From: a virus
Length of the DNA stretch: 64,000 nt
Reading direction: 5' to 3' (one strand)
Virus record (IMG/VR): IMGVR_UViG_3300027902_000006
Span: 1 to 64,000 of that record
The notes beneath the pieces are model-generated. The model searched no databases and had not been told where the DNA came from. It was given only the letters and a program-made list of their open reading frames with translations. The translations under genes were made by a program, and so were the position numbers. Positions 17,257 through 25,581 of this stretch are shown in pieces; the first letter of the stretch is position 1, and every line of letters begins with the position of its first letter.

Positions 17257-17535
17257 ATGGCTAATGATACTAACGGGGATAAATGGACAATGCGACCCGT
17301 GGTCGCTTCTCTTCTTGTAGTTGGAACATTTGCCCTTTTTTGGTTTATTCAACAGGGTCAAGTAGGTAAAGAAGTTATCACTCTTATTGTCGGAGCTTTG
17401 ATAGCGAACTTGACCTCTGTCGTTTCTTTCTATTTTGGATCGTCTGCGGGTAGTGCTAAGAAGGACGATACTGTTATGCTTGCCCTTCAGAAAACTGGCC
17501 AACCCACGTGTCCACCAGAATCAAAAGAACAATAA
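17257..17535 (+). CDS. two-helix membrane protein, holin-like
   Basis: This 92-residue protein has two hydrophobic helices (VVASLLVVGTFALFWFI and VITLIVGALIANLTSVVSFY). It ends in FGSSAGSAKKD plus a polar tail, a combination seen in class II holins and phage membrane proteins of unknown role. GGGAGGATC precedes the ATG. No endolysin is next to it; the nearest lysozyme-like gene is on the other strand at 60.2 kb. Holin is therefore a plausible, not certain, call. Confidence 0.6.
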   Translation: MANDTNGDKWTMRPVVASLLVVGTFALFWFIQQGQVGKEVITLIVGALIANLTSVVSFYFGSSAGSAKKDDTVMLALQKTGQPTCPPESKEQ

Positions 17536-17592
17536 AAATATGATAAGATTATCTAATAGTGAACTAAACTCCTAAAAAAATTACGAGGGATC

Positions 17593-18786
17593 ATGAAGAT
17601 CAGTGCGTGCATGATGGTACGGAACGAGGCACATAATATGTCTCAAGTTCTAGAGTCCTTACAGGACGTCGTCGACGAGATCATAGTTGTCGATACAGGA
17701 TCAACAGATAAGACCATAGAAATTGCTGAACTCTATGGCGCTAAAGTCTATCACCACCCGTGGGAAAACAACTTCTCTACACATAGAAATCAATCTATTA
17801 ATTACGCTACTGGTGACTGGATTATAATTATCGACGCTGACGAGCGTCTTGTCAAAACCCCCCATTATACTCGGAGTATGTTTCATAAATGGCTGGAGAG
17901 TGAAATCGAAGCTCCGGGTTATACATCCATAGCTGTATTCATCAACGACTTTCAAGACGGCCAGTTGGCCATGAGTTGTAACTCAGCTAGGATGTTTAAA
18001 GCTGGGACTATCCATTATGTAAATTGTATCCACAATCAGCCAATCTTTGCAGGAGCGTGTGTTCTCAATCCTTACTTCTCGCTCTCACATTTTGGTTACG
18101 ACCTAACGCCAGCACAGATGAGAAAGAAGTTTTTTAGGACTAAAGGACTTCTCTACAAAGAGATGCGTGATAATCCCGAGAACTTCGATGTACCATTCTA
18201 CTTCTGTCAGCTTTACGGTCATCATAACTACCATGAGAAAAGCAGATACTGGGGTGAGAAGTATCTGGCTATGAGGGACCAGATACCTACTGAAAGTTTT
18301 AATTCTACAATCTACTTTACATTGATCCGTAATTATCAAGAATCGGGAGACTTGGAAAAAGCGTTAGACTTGATGAGAGAAGCCATGAAAGATCGTCCGA
18401 ATGACCCAGACCTAGCTTCTGCAATGTCGGACCATGGAGCCATGGTGAGCAATAACTATCTTATGGCGGAAGGTGCACGACGTTATATTACTGGATATGA
18501 GGAAATGACTAACAACCCTGCTCTTAAGGGTGGACAGTTTTATTTTAGTATGTCTGAAGACGTTCTTGCTCTTAACCTATATCGTCTATGTGTAGCTTCT
18601 CTTGAGGAAGGAATGCGTTGTTGGGAAGCTATCAAGCCCAAAGTTAGACAGATGAATTCTGGACTGCGAGATGAACTTAAAGCTAATCTCAATATAGTAG
18701 GTCTACCCCATCTGTTACAAGAAGTTCCCGAACTCGGGGGTATTGCACACAAGACTGTTATAGATATTCGAGAGGTGGAGTTATGA
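17593..18786 (+). CDS. family 2 glycosyltransferase with TPR-like tail
   Basis: This 397-residue protein has a GT-A domain opening with ISACMMVRNEAHNMSQVLES and VVDEIIVVDTGSTDKT, and the metal-binding DAD at 81-83 (IIIIDADERL). The C-terminal half contains a TPR-like repeat (NYQESGDLEKALDLMREAMK). This layout matches bacterial glycosyltransferases of lipopolysaccharide core or surface-glycan synthesis. It opens the glycan island that follows the capsid genes and overlaps the next start by four bases. Confidence 0.9.
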   Translation: MKISACMMVRNEAHNMSQVLESLQDVVDEIIVVDTGSTDKTIEIAELYGAKVYHHPWENNFSTHRNQSINYATGDWIIIIDADERLVKTPHYTRSMFHKWLESEIEAPGYTSIAVFINDFQDGQLAMSCNSARMFKAGTIHYVNCIHNQPIFAGACVLNPYFSLSHFGYDLTPAQMRKKFFRTKGLLYKEMRDNPENFDVPFYFCQLYGHHNYHEKSRYWGEKYLAMRDQIPTESFNSTIYFTLIRNYQESGDLEKALDLMREAMKDRPNDPDLASAMSDHGAMVSNNYLMAEGARRYITGYEEMTNNPALKGGQFYFSMSEDVLALNLYRLCVASLEEGMRCWEAIKPKVRQMNSGLRDELKANLNIVGLPHLLQEVPELGGIAHKTVIDIREVEL

Positions 18787-18995
18787 GTTGTGGAGAAGAA
18801 CAAGAAAAGAATTTTTTTATAGTCGACTTTGAGAATGACGCCGGTTTTCTTGGCTGGTTTGGAATGTCCAAGGAACTCTACGACGAATCAGAACACGAAG
18901 AAGTTAGCTATATGATCATGAGAGTGATAGACGCTTGGCTTAAGAGACGCTCATTCGTTCATAACAATGTAGAAATGTTTAAGACGTTATGTTAA
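18783..18995 (+). CDS. hypothetical 70-residue acidic protein
   Basis: This small acidic protein (FFIVDFENDAGFLGWFGMSK and following) is coupled to the glycosyltransferase (ATGA overlap) and overlaps the next gene by seven bases. It has no recognised family. Coupling on both sides suggests it works with the sugar enzymes or is a translational linker. Confidence 0.55.
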   Translation: MSCGEEQEKNFFIVDFENDAGFLGWFGMSKELYDESEHEEVSYMIMRVIDAWLKRRSFVHNNVEMFKTLC

Positions 18996-19837
18996 AGTTT
19001 GCTATAACTGGGGTGGCAGGATATGTAGCTCCGCGTCACTTAAGAGCAATTAAGGATTGTGGGGGTACGGTAGTCGCTGCCATCGACCCCTTCGATTCGG
19101 TAGGGATTTTAGACTCTTACAATAAGGACTGTTTCTTTACTAAGGATTGGAAAGAGTTCTGTTCTTATTGTTCGTTTGAACAACCAGATTATTTTGTAAT
19201 CTGTTCTCCGAATGTGTATCATTTTGAACAGTGTCTGACTGGACTAAGACTTAAGGCAAATGTTATTTGCGAAAAACCTGTAGTACTGACGCTCACTGAT
19301 ATTAAGAGATTGCAGGATTGTGAGGAGGAGACTGGTACGAAAGTTAATACAATCCTTCAGGTTAGACTGAAGCCAGAACTTCAAGCACTTAAGGATAGAG
19401 TTACCAACGGACATAAAGTTTTCCTACGCTACTACACTCCTAGAGGTAAGTGGTACCACATAACTTGGAAGGCACAGACTAGGTGTTCGGGTGGGTTGGC
19501 TACGAATATCGGGGTTCATATGTTCGATACTCTCCTTTGGATTTTTGGAGAGAACTATAAGAAAGTTACGCTGATCGAAAAGAACGATGAACGTATAGTT
19601 GGGTCGTTTACTACTGATAAAGCTCTCGTAGAGTTCGATTTATCTATCTCTCCTAATCACGAGGTCACTCGAACTCTCATGGTTGACGATGAACTGGTAG
19701 ACTTTACAACTAATTTTACTAACTTACATTCTGAGTCTTATCGGCATATCATCGAGGGAAATGGATTCGGTCTAGATATCGCCAAACCGAGTGTGGGATT
19801 ATGCGAGAAGATTCGTCACCTGTCCTCAGCTACATAG
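18989..19837 (+). CDS. WlbA/WbpB-like UDP-sugar 3-dehydrogenase (Gfo/Idh/MocA)
   Basis: This 282-residue NAD-dependent oxidoreductase begins with FAITGVAGYVAPRHLRAI, a feature of the WlbA/WbpB branch that oxidises C3 of UDP-GlcNAcA. The catalytic EKPVVL motif and the C-terminal-domain segment GGLATNIGVHMFDTLLWIFG are present. Together with the WlbB-like acetyltransferase at 20133 it supplies two of the steps to UDP-GlcNAc(3NAc)A. No 3-aminotransferase (WlbC/WbpE) is visible in the window. It may come from the host or from genome outside the window. Confidence 0.85.
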   Translation: MLKFAITGVAGYVAPRHLRAIKDCGGTVVAAIDPFDSVGILDSYNKDCFFTKDWKEFCSYCSFEQPDYFVICSPNVYHFEQCLTGLRLKANVICEKPVVLTLTDIKRLQDCEEETGTKVNTILQVRLKPELQALKDRVTNGHKVFLRYYTPRGKWYHITWKAQTRCSGGLATNIGVHMFDTLLWIFGENYKKVTLIEKNDERIVGSFTTDKALVEFDLSISPNHEVTRTLMVDDELVDFTTNFTNLHSESYRHIIEGNGFGLDIAKPSVGLCEKIRHLSSAT

Positions 19838-19872
19838 ATATTAAACAGAGCCACTTAGGTGATTTTGTCCAG

Positions 19873-20127
19873 ATGTCACTTTTTCCGATCACTGATACTA
19901 CAGGAGTGGTATTTCAGTGCGAGAAAGGTTGTCTTACTCCTACTCCTTATAATACACCACTCAGATGGTGGATTCCTTTTGGTAACTTGTTAAAGAGGTT
20001 TATCTTCTGTCCTGAGTGTAATACGAGCCACGTAGTTATGGTTGGCTTATACCGGGAATTTTCCAAAGAAAAACAAACTTGGATATGGGACTACGATGGT
20101 AGTCTACAACTAAAGAACCGGAGCTAA
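19873..20127 (+). CDS. small zinc-ribbon-like protein
   Basis: This 84-residue protein has CEKGC and CPEC pairs that could form a zinc ribbon, with an aromatic C-terminus. I start at the ATG at 19873 behind AGGTGA. The frame opens at 19801 inside the dehydrogenase, which seems less likely. It sits between the two sugar enzymes. Function is unknown. Confidence 0.55.
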   Translation: MSLFPITDTTGVVFQCEKGCLTPTPYNTPLRWWIPFGNLLKRFIFCPECNTSHVVMVGLYREFSKEKQTWIWDYDGSLQLKNRS

Positions 20128-20132
20128 TTTTT

Positions 20133-20657
20133 ATGGGTCAAGTATTTATTCACAGAACGTCAGATGTCGAAGCTGGTTGCAGTATTGGAGATGGGACAAA
20201 AATTTGGCACTTCTGTCATGTCATGGACGGAGCCGTAATCGGTGAGAATTGTGTTTTGGGTCAGAACGTTTTCATTGCAGCCAATACTACGATTGGTAAC
20301 AACGTGCGTATCCAGAACAATGTCAGTATCTATGATGGAGTAGAACTAGAAGACGATGTCTTTATTGGACCGTCTGTAGTTTTTACTAACGTCAAACGTC
20401 CTCGGGCATATAAACGCGGACGTTTTGAAAAGACAGTAGTGAAGAAAGGGGCGGCTATCGGAGCTAACGCAACTATTGTCTGCGGTGTCACCATTGGCGA
20501 AAATGCTTTTATAGGAGCCGGATCGGTCGTTACAAAAGACGTTCCAGCTAATATGATTGCATGGGGTGTTCCTGCCAAAATTCAGAATTACGCATGGATT
20601 AAACGAGACCTAAGTAGTAGTACTAAATTGATTCGTGAAGAACTTCATGAACGCTAG
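20133..20657 (+). CDS. WlbB/WbpD-like hexapeptide N-acetyltransferase
   Basis: This 174-residue left-handed beta-helix acyltransferase opens with [20 protein letters not shown] and [23 protein letters not shown]. It carries the [30 protein letters not shown] region typical of WlbB/WbpD, which acetylates the 3-amino group of UDP-GlcNAc3NA. About ten I/V-G-x-x hexapeptide turns are visible. Pairing with the WlbA-like enzyme strongly supports a role in making a 2,3-diacetamido uronic acid for a surface or virion glycan. Confidence 0.9.
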   Translation: MGQVFIHRTSDVEAGCSIGDGTKIWHFCHVMDGAVIGENCVLGQNVFIAANTTIGNNVRIQNNVSIYDGVELEDDVFIGPSVVFTNVKRPRAYKRGRFEKTVVKKGAAIGANATIVCGVTIGENAFIGAGSVVTKDVPANMIAWGVPAKIQNYAWIKRDLSSSTKLIREELHER

Positions 20658-20665
20658 GAGTTAAT

Positions 20666-20830
20666 ATGGCTAAGAAAAGTTCGACTTCAGAACCTAAGGC
20701 AGGTAAGACGTCTTGGGCAACTGAGCAAATAACAAACTCTGGTTCTGTGGGGGCTACCCCAGTCAGAACGATCAAGAGCACCCCGAAGAGTCAGCCTAAA
20801 TCCAAGTCCGTTCCGAAGAAACGGGGATAG
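20666..20830 (+). CDS. Lys/Ser-rich basic microprotein
   Basis: This 54-residue frame starts behind AGGAG. It is rich in Lys, Ser, Thr and Pro (ends PKSQPKSKSVPKKRG). It is the first of four short basic proteins in a row (20666-21413). It has no domain; it could bind DNA or a phosphate-rich partner in the virion. Real because the ribosome-binding site and gene spacing match its neighbours. Confidence 0.6.
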   Translation: MAKKSSTSEPKAGKTSWATEQITNSGSVGATPVRTIKSTPKSQPKSKSVPKKRG

Positions 20831-20834
20831 AACA

Positions 20835-21035
20835 ATGGCAAAGAAAAAGTGGATTCCGGGTGACCTGAAGGAAGGTGCATTTACTGCCAAAGCAAAAAAA
20901 GCAGGAAAGCCCGTCCAACAGTATGCAAGTCAAGTACTGGCTAATCCAGATAACTATGATACTAAAACTGTCAAGCAGGCCAACTTGGCTAAAACATTCA
21001 ACAGAATTGCTAAGGGCAATAAGAAAAAGAAATAG
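20835..21035 (+). CDS. basic microprotein of a phage-common type
   Basis: This 66-residue lysine-rich protein (KKKWIPGDLKEGAFTAKAKK, then QANLAKTFNRIAKGNKKKK) resembles small basic proteins often found in phage genomes near head genes, whose job is undetermined. The start is four bases after the previous stop. Confidence 0.65.
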   Translation: MAKKKWIPGDLKEGAFTAKAKKAGKPVQQYASQVLANPDNYDTKTVKQANLAKTFNRIAKGNKKKK

Positions 21036-21044
21036 GAGATTATC

Positions 21045-21263
21045 ATGGCAAAGAATAGTAAAGTTCCTGGTAGTAGGACCACTCCTCCTGACTCTAATAC
21101 GGGTTCGAGGATGAAGAGTAAACATTCTGATACTACAACTCCAGACAAGGCTGGTGGTATGTATGGGGATATGAGTTATCATATGAATGAAACTACTCAT
21201 ACACATAGGGCTAGAAACATGCATAAGAACATGCATGACAACCCACCCAAGGGCGGCGATTAA
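21045..21263 (+). CDS. His/Met/Thr-rich small hydrophilic protein
   Basis: This 72-residue protein has no hydrophobic segment. Its C-terminal half is rich in His, Met and Asn (MSYHMNETTHTHRARNMHKN). The cluster of His and Met could bind metal, but this is speculation. It has a good AGGAG upstream and lies in the basic microprotein run. Confidence 0.55.
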   Translation: MAKNSKVPGSRTTPPDSNTGSRMKSKHSDTTTPDKAGGMYGDMSYHMNETTHTHRARNMHKNMHDNPPKGGD

Positions 21264-21278
21264 ATAGGGGATAGAAAA

Positions 21279-21413
21279 ATGGCTGGTAAAAAGGGTGTTG
21301 TTCCCCCTCAGTTTGCGGCTAATGCTTCGAAGAAGAAAGCGACGGCCAAGGGGAAGGGCAAGGGAAAGACTGGTTCTCCCAACAATAAAAAAATGGACAA
21401 ACCGACCAACTAA
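21279..21413 (+). CDS. Lys/Gly-rich basic microprotein
   Basis: This 44-residue protein (ASKKKATAKGKGKGKTGSP inside) has alternating Lys-Gly, a disordered nucleic-acid-binding style. It starts behind AGGGGATAG, and its TAA overlaps the next ATG (TAATG). Confidence 0.6.
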   Translation: MAGKKGVVPPQFAANASKKKATAKGKGKGKTGSPNNKKMDKPTN

Positions 21414-21724
21414 TGGGAATCTTTAACTGGCTTCTAGACTTAGATGTCATACAAAAACAACTAGATCGCATGGAACTCATGTTGATCAACATTCTAAAAA
21501 AGGAAATTAAACTCATGCAACAATTTGATGACTTGTCAGCGGCCGTGGCTACAGAGACTACCGTAATCGACTCTGCTATTGTTTTGATTAATGGGCTGAT
21601 TGCGGAAGTAGCTACTTTGAAGGATGCTCCAACTCCAGAGGCGGTTCAGGCTGTCTTGGACAAAGTTGTGGCTTCTCGGGACGCTCTTGCTGCGGCTGTA
21701 GAGGCCAACACTCCTGTAGCGTAA
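21413..21724 (+). CDS. coiled-coil small phage protein
   Basis: This 103-residue protein has an N-terminal amphipathic helix (NWLLDLDVIQKQLDRMELML). It continues with the pattern QFDDLSAAVATETTVIDSAI, then VLINGLIAEVATLKDA, and an Ala-rich end (AAAVEANTP). The second half matches a widespread small phage protein of unknown role that often lies beside structural genes. It ends just before a strong terminator. Confidence 0.7.
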   Translation: MGIFNWLLDLDVIQKQLDRMELMLINILKKEIKLMQQFDDLSAAVATETTVIDSAIVLINGLIAEVATLKDAPTPEAVQAVLDKVVASRDALAAAVEANTPVA

Positions 21725-21732
21725 CTTTACCT

Positions 21733-21763
21733 AGGGGTCTAGTTATCCTAGACCCCTTTTTTT
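21733..21763 (+). terminator. Rho-independent terminator
   Basis: A perfect 10-bp stem AGGGGTCTAG / CTAGACCCCT (21733-21742 with 21748-21757) has a 5-base loop and is followed by a T-run to 21763. It lies nine bases after the coiled-coil gene and closes the capsid-to-microprotein transcript. Confidence 0.9.
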
Positions 21764-21774
21764 GAGTGTGTGTT

Positions 21775-21915
21775 GTGGGCGCTAAAAATAAAGTAAAAAA
21801 ACCACCCAAAAAAAAGAAGAAGGCCGGTCCTAAACTTCCTAAGTCTCAACGACTTAGCAAGGTAAAGGGTAACGCTCCTAATCCGAAAGAACGTAGAACT
21901 AAGTTAAGAGGGTAA
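21775..21915 (+). CDS. Lys/Pro-rich basic microprotein (GTG start)
   Basis: This 46-residue frame has 17 Lys, mainly in the first half (KVKKPPKKKKKAGPKLPKS). It starts at GTG 21775, 12 bases after the terminator, and ends six bases before the next glycosyltransferase. The ribosome-binding site is poor, so certainty is moderate. It belongs to the same compositional class as 20666-21413. Confidence 0.45.
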   Translation: MGAKNKVKKPPKKKKKAGPKLPKSQRLSKVKGNAPNPKERRTKLRG

Positions 21916-21920
21916 GGGTT

Positions 21921-22703
21921 TTGAAACTATCTGTGGTAATCCCTAGTTGGAAAGATCCTTATCTGATTAATACTATAGACTCTTTTCTTTCCAATTCTGA
22001 GTTGGGCGATCAGTTAGAGGTCATAGCAGTCTTTGATGGTTATTGGCCTACATTTAAACTTAGGATAGACCCGAGAGTTCGTTATGTTCATTTGGGGAAG
22101 AATCGCGGGATGCGAGACGCTATCAATGCAGGTGTCTCAGTAGCTCGCGGTGAGTTTATATGTCGTTCAGATGAACATGTGATGGTCGCGCAGGGCTTCG
22201 ATCGTATTATGACTGAGAGCTGTCAACCAAACTGGATCATGACAGCTACTCGCTATTTTCTAAATCCGAAAACTTGGACTGTGATGGAAGATCAACCCCC
22301 TGTGGGTTATGAGAAACTTGTTATTCAAGGGGGTATTAAGTTCGCAGGGCAAAGATGGAAGAGTCGTGATAGTAGGAGAAAGGATATACCCATAGATGCT
22401 ACTATGGCGATGCAGGGAAGCGTCTGGCTGATGCCGAGAGCATGGTGGGAGACAGTCATAGGGAAGTTGCAAACAGAGGGGTACGGGCCGTTATACCAAG
22501 ACTCACACGAGGTTGTCTTCAAAACTTGGCAGGCAGGTGGGCATCTCATGTTAAATAAGAATACTTGGTTTGCTCACAAGCATCGCTCCTTCTCTAGAAC
22601 ACATAATTATGGAACAGCTGAAGCCACACCTGGCTGGTTGTATTCCTTGAATACTTGGAGAAAGTATTACGAGGAAACTGTACGGCCTCAATGGGGGATC
22701 TAG
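21921..22703 (+). CDS. family 2 glycosyltransferase (TTG start)
   Basis: This 260-residue GT-A protein opens with LSVVIPSWKDPYLINTIDSF and contains the acidic metal region FICRSDEHVMVAQGF, with the acceptor-loop segment MQGSVWLMPRAWWE and the late NKNTWFAHKHRS. It is a paralogue of the N-terminal part of the fusion protein at 28539 (same order: GFD, MQGS, NTWYAH). The start is TTG with AAGAGGGTAAGGG upstream. It probably adds a sugar to the same glycan as its neighbours. Confidence 0.85.
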   Translation: MKLSVVIPSWKDPYLINTIDSFLSNSELGDQLEVIAVFDGYWPTFKLRIDPRVRYVHLGKNRGMRDAINAGVSVARGEFICRSDEHVMVAQGFDRIMTESCQPNWIMTATRYFLNPKTWTVMEDQPPVGYEKLVIQGGIKFAGQRWKSRDSRRKDIPIDATMAMQGSVWLMPRAWWETVIGKLQTEGYGPLYQDSHEVVFKTWQAGGHLMLNKNTWFAHKHRSFSRTHNYGTAEATPGWLYSLNTWRKYYEETVRPQWGI

Positions 22704-22752
22704 ATGTATGTCTCCCATCCTTCCTTTAACCAACCTCTAGTTCGATTCCTCG

Positions 22753-23526
22753 ATGAAACTTCAGTTTGAAAGCACGACTGCGTGTAACGCTATGTGTGTT
22801 TTCTGTCCTCGTTACGACATGACTCGTCCTCGTGGAGAAATGAGTGATGAACTATTCCATAAGATAATCAAAGATGGAAAGGCGATGAACAATTCGTTCT
22901 TCGTTCCCTTTCTTAATGGAGAACCTTTTGTATTTCCTAGAATTTGGGATTGGTTGGACTATATGCGGGCTGAGAAAGTCCGCGTCCACATTTACACAAA
23001 TGCTGAACTGGTTGACGTTGATAGACTGGTCAAATATCACAATATCAGTTGTATTTGCTGTAGTATCAATGCGGCAACGAAAGAGACTTATGACAAGGTT
23101 GTCCGAGGTCCTGAGTACGAAAGAGTAGTGAGTAATGTGAGGAAACTCATTGAGAAGGCGCATTGTAAGGTCTTCGCTTCAATGGTCCTTGTTGACGATA
23201 ATTATCATGAGATAAGACGATTCAAACAACTCTGGGGAAAGAATCACATTTTCGGGGAGTTTAAGAACTGGGGTGGGGCTAGGCATCAGAAGTTGGAGAG
23301 AACGGGGAAACGTAAGGTCTGTTGGGCTTTGAACAATACAATGAGTATTCTCTGGGATGGCAGAGTCGTCGCCTGCTGCATGGATTATGACGGTAAATTA
23401 ATTCTAGGAGATGTTAATACTCAGACTCTCACTGAGATTTGGCACCAGTCGTATAGGATTAGAAAACGTAATAGAGGGCTTGACTTCAGTATGGAACCCT
23501 GTCTGAATTGTAACGCTAATGTATAA
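22753..23526 (+). CDS. SPASM-type radical SAM enzyme
   Basis: This 257-residue protein has CxxxCxxC at Cys11, Cys15 and Cys18 (TACNAMCVFC) almost at the N-terminus, then PFLNGEPFVF. The C-terminal Cys-rich tail (KVCWALNN, RVVACCMDYD, PCLNCNAN) matches a SPASM domain binding an auxiliary cluster. SPASM enzymes modify peptides or sugars, often by oxidation or thioether chemistry. It lies between glycosyltransferases, so a sugar or glycopeptide substrate is likely, but no precursor peptide is evident. Confidence 0.85.
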   Translation: MKLQFESTTACNAMCVFCPRYDMTRPRGEMSDELFHKIIKDGKAMNNSFFVPFLNGEPFVFPRIWDWLDYMRAEKVRVHIYTNAELVDVDRLVKYHNISCICCSINAATKETYDKVVRGPEYERVVSNVRKLIEKAHCKVFASMVLVDDNYHEIRRFKQLWGKNHIFGEFKNWGGARHQKLERTGKRKVCWALNNTMSILWDGRVVACCMDYDGKLILGDVNTQTLTEIWHQSYRIRKRNRGLDFSMEPCLNCNANV

Positions 23527-23537
23527 GGGAGACGAAG

Positions 23538-23849
23538 ATGGAGTACCAACCCTATTCTGAAGACCGAGAAGTTGTAAAGGCCGACTTGATGTATAGAGCA
23601 CATCGACATGTTTGTATTTGTGAGAAGCTTAGACAGATTTACGACGTAGTTTATGAGTTGCCGGAGAGTGAACTAAAGCTCAGTCTTACGGAACTTGTAG
23701 TTGATGCTTTCGTCATGGGCAAGAAACTCGCGCAGAGGTTATCCTATATGGTAAATACACATACGGATACTACAGGGAATAAGGGAGCCAACTTGATAGT
23801 AACTCCGAACCTCTGGGAAACTAGAAAAAAAAGAAAAGTCAGAAGATGA
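23538..23849 (+). CDS. hypothetical 103-residue protein
   Basis: This mostly helical protein (YRAHRHVCICEKLRQIYDVV, then LKLSLTELVVDAFVMGKKL) has a basic C-terminus. GGGAGACG precedes the ATG. It overlaps the next gene by four bases. No family is recognised. Confidence 0.55.
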   Translation: MEYQPYSEDREVVKADLMYRAHRHVCICEKLRQIYDVVYELPESELKLSLTELVVDAFVMGKKLAQRLSYMVNTHTDTTGNKGANLIVTPNLWETRKKRKVRR

Positions 23850-24655
23850 AGAATCTTATGGTTTATGTCCATCCTAGAAAGGATTTTTGCCAAGAGAGTC
23901 GTATACTAATTAAGATTCAAATAGACAATAGTTTAGAATTGGGTTGGGGGCTAGAGGATATTATTTTAGTAACGAACTTCCATTATGAATACAGAGGAGT
24001 AAGAGCGTTCCTTATTGGTGACGAAAATTATTGCGATTTTTATCCTATGGCTACTAAGGAGAATGTCATAATTGATCTCATCAAAGGAGGAGTTTTACAA
24101 TCAAATACTTTATACTGGTTTCACGATCTCGATTGTTACCAGTGTGAGGTTCTGACAGAAGAAGAGATTAACCTTGGTGAGCACTACTTGGCACTATCTG
24201 ATTACGGTAGGATGGTCCAATGGAATACAGGTAGTATGTTTTTCACCACGAAAGTTTTAGATATTTTTGAGGTATTGAGAGCGGTAGAATATGCTCACAA
24301 ACTTCCCGAGGAACACGCTCTGTGCCTACTGACTGAAGATTATTCGGACGCAGTTGTGACTAAATATCTGATTAATAACAGACACTCCTTCGACCTGTCT
24401 AGACTCCCGAGGCTTAAAGAGTTTAATAGGATTAAACGACTTAACATTTCCTACAATTTTACTTTTATAAATGTTCGATCTAACTACACACAAGCAGTGA
24501 AACCTATAAGGGTCATACACTTTCACCCATTTGGGAGTTGGCGTCGATCTGGGATTCCAAGATTGTTGGACTTCTATAAAGGTAAAAATAAGATCAATCG
24601 AGTCTTAATGCCTCAACGATTAATCCAAATCTTTGATCGACATGGGATTGTATGA
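23846..24655 (+). CDS. putative GT-A-like transferase, first of a pair
   Basis: This 269-residue protein shares most of its layout with the next gene: MVYVHPRKDF, QIDNSLELGW, DIILVTNFHYEYRGV, GDENYC. A DLD triplet in LYWFHDLDCYQ resembles the DxD metal site of GT-A glycosyltransferases, and a late HFHPFG motif may be catalytic. I infer a glycosyltransferase-like enzyme; the family is not named with certainty. Start and stop overlap neighbours by four bases. Confidence 0.6.
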   Translation: MKNLMVYVHPRKDFCQESRILIKIQIDNSLELGWGLEDIILVTNFHYEYRGVRAFLIGDENYCDFYPMATKENVIIDLIKGGVLQSNTLYWFHDLDCYQCEVLTEEEINLGEHYLALSDYGRMVQWNTGSMFFTTKVLDIFEVLRAVEYAHKLPEEHALCLLTEDYSDAVVTKYLINNRHSFDLSRLPRLKEFNRIKRLNISYNFTFINVRSNYTQAVKPIRVIHFHPFGSWRRSGIPRLLDFYKGKNKINRVLMPQRLIQIFDRHGIV

Positions 24656-25371
24656 AACAAGTGTTAACTTACATAAGTCCAGATCGGGAATTTAATGACG
24701 AACATAGAATGGCAGCTAGAATCCAGATTGACAATAGTTTAAGTATAGGTTGGCACAAAGAGGACATCTTAATAGTAACTAATTTCAATTATGAGTATAA
24801 CGGAGTCAAATCTATCGTCATTGGAGATGACAACTATTGCTCGATTCACTGGCCCGCTACTAAGGTCTATGTACTCGTTTATCTTATGCAGAAGGGTCTA
24901 ATTGGAGACGATCTATACTGGTATCATGATTTTGATTGTTTCCAATTCGTATCGTTTAGGGAGGACGAACCAGACTTGGGGACGGCTGATTTAGGTTTAA
25001 CTAACTATAGTCGGATGCCTAGACTCTGTTCTGCCAGTATGTTCTTCAAGAAGACCGCCAGAGACATTTTTGAACAACTAAAAAAGGAGGTAGACCAAAC
25101 AGGAAAAGACGAAGAGATGGGACTAGCGAGGATGATAAACCGAGACAAGAAATTGAGAATTCGTGTTAAACATTTAAACATCACATACGCTTTTCACAAA
25201 TTTAATCTACGTTCTTGTATTAATATCGTAGATAAACCGATCAGGGCAGCTCATTTTCATTTAACCCCTGATAAGTATGACTTCTATGTCAGAGGAAATA
25301 ACAAACTGAACCTACCTCTGATACCTGAAAGATTAGTTAAAATCTTTCATCAACATGGGTTCGATAAATGA
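24652..25371 (+). CDS. putative GT-A-like transferase, second of a pair
   Basis: This 239-residue tandem paralogue of the preceding gene has the same segments QIDNSLSIGW, DILIVTNFNYEYNGV, GDDNYC and the acidic triplet DFD in LYWYHDFDCFQ, and AAHFH near the end. It is shorter in the middle. Sequence divergence suggests an old duplication with different specificity. ATGA overlap joins it to the first copy. Confidence 0.6.
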   Translation: MKQVLTYISPDREFNDEHRMAARIQIDNSLSIGWHKEDILIVTNFNYEYNGVKSIVIGDDNYCSIHWPATKVYVLVYLMQKGLIGDDLYWYHDFDCFQFVSFREDEPDLGTADLGLTNYSRMPRLCSASMFFKKTARDIFEQLKKEVDQTGKDEEMGLARMINRDKKLRIRVKHLNITYAFHKFNLRSCINIVDKPIRAAHFHLTPDKYDFYVRGNNKLNLPLIPERLVKIFHQHGFDK

Positions 25372-25383
25372 AAGGAGAGATAT

Positions 25384-25581
25384 ATGTTTTGTCCATATTG
25401 TGATGCCGACGAAGAGTATCCCCCAAGTCCTTGTACTTCTTTCGCTGTTTTTAAATGTGGTACAGAGTATCGTGACGGAGAGTACTATCAGAGTGACTTT
25501 TGTGAGGGCAAAGCCGAGTTTAATGAATTGGTTGAAAAAGTACAAAAATTGGAGGCTAAGTTATGCAGGATCGGACAATAG
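25384..25581 (+). CDS. small zinc-binding-like protein
   Basis: This 65-residue protein begins CPYCDADEEYPP and has further Cys (FKCGTEY) and a short C-terminal coiled coil. It resembles short phage proteins with one zinc knuckle. AAAGGAGAG precedes the ATG. It overlaps the next gene by 19 bases. Confidence 0.55.
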   Translation: MFCPYCDADEEYPPSPCTSFAVFKCGTEYRDGEYYQSDFCEGKAEFNELVEKVQKLEAKLCRIGQ

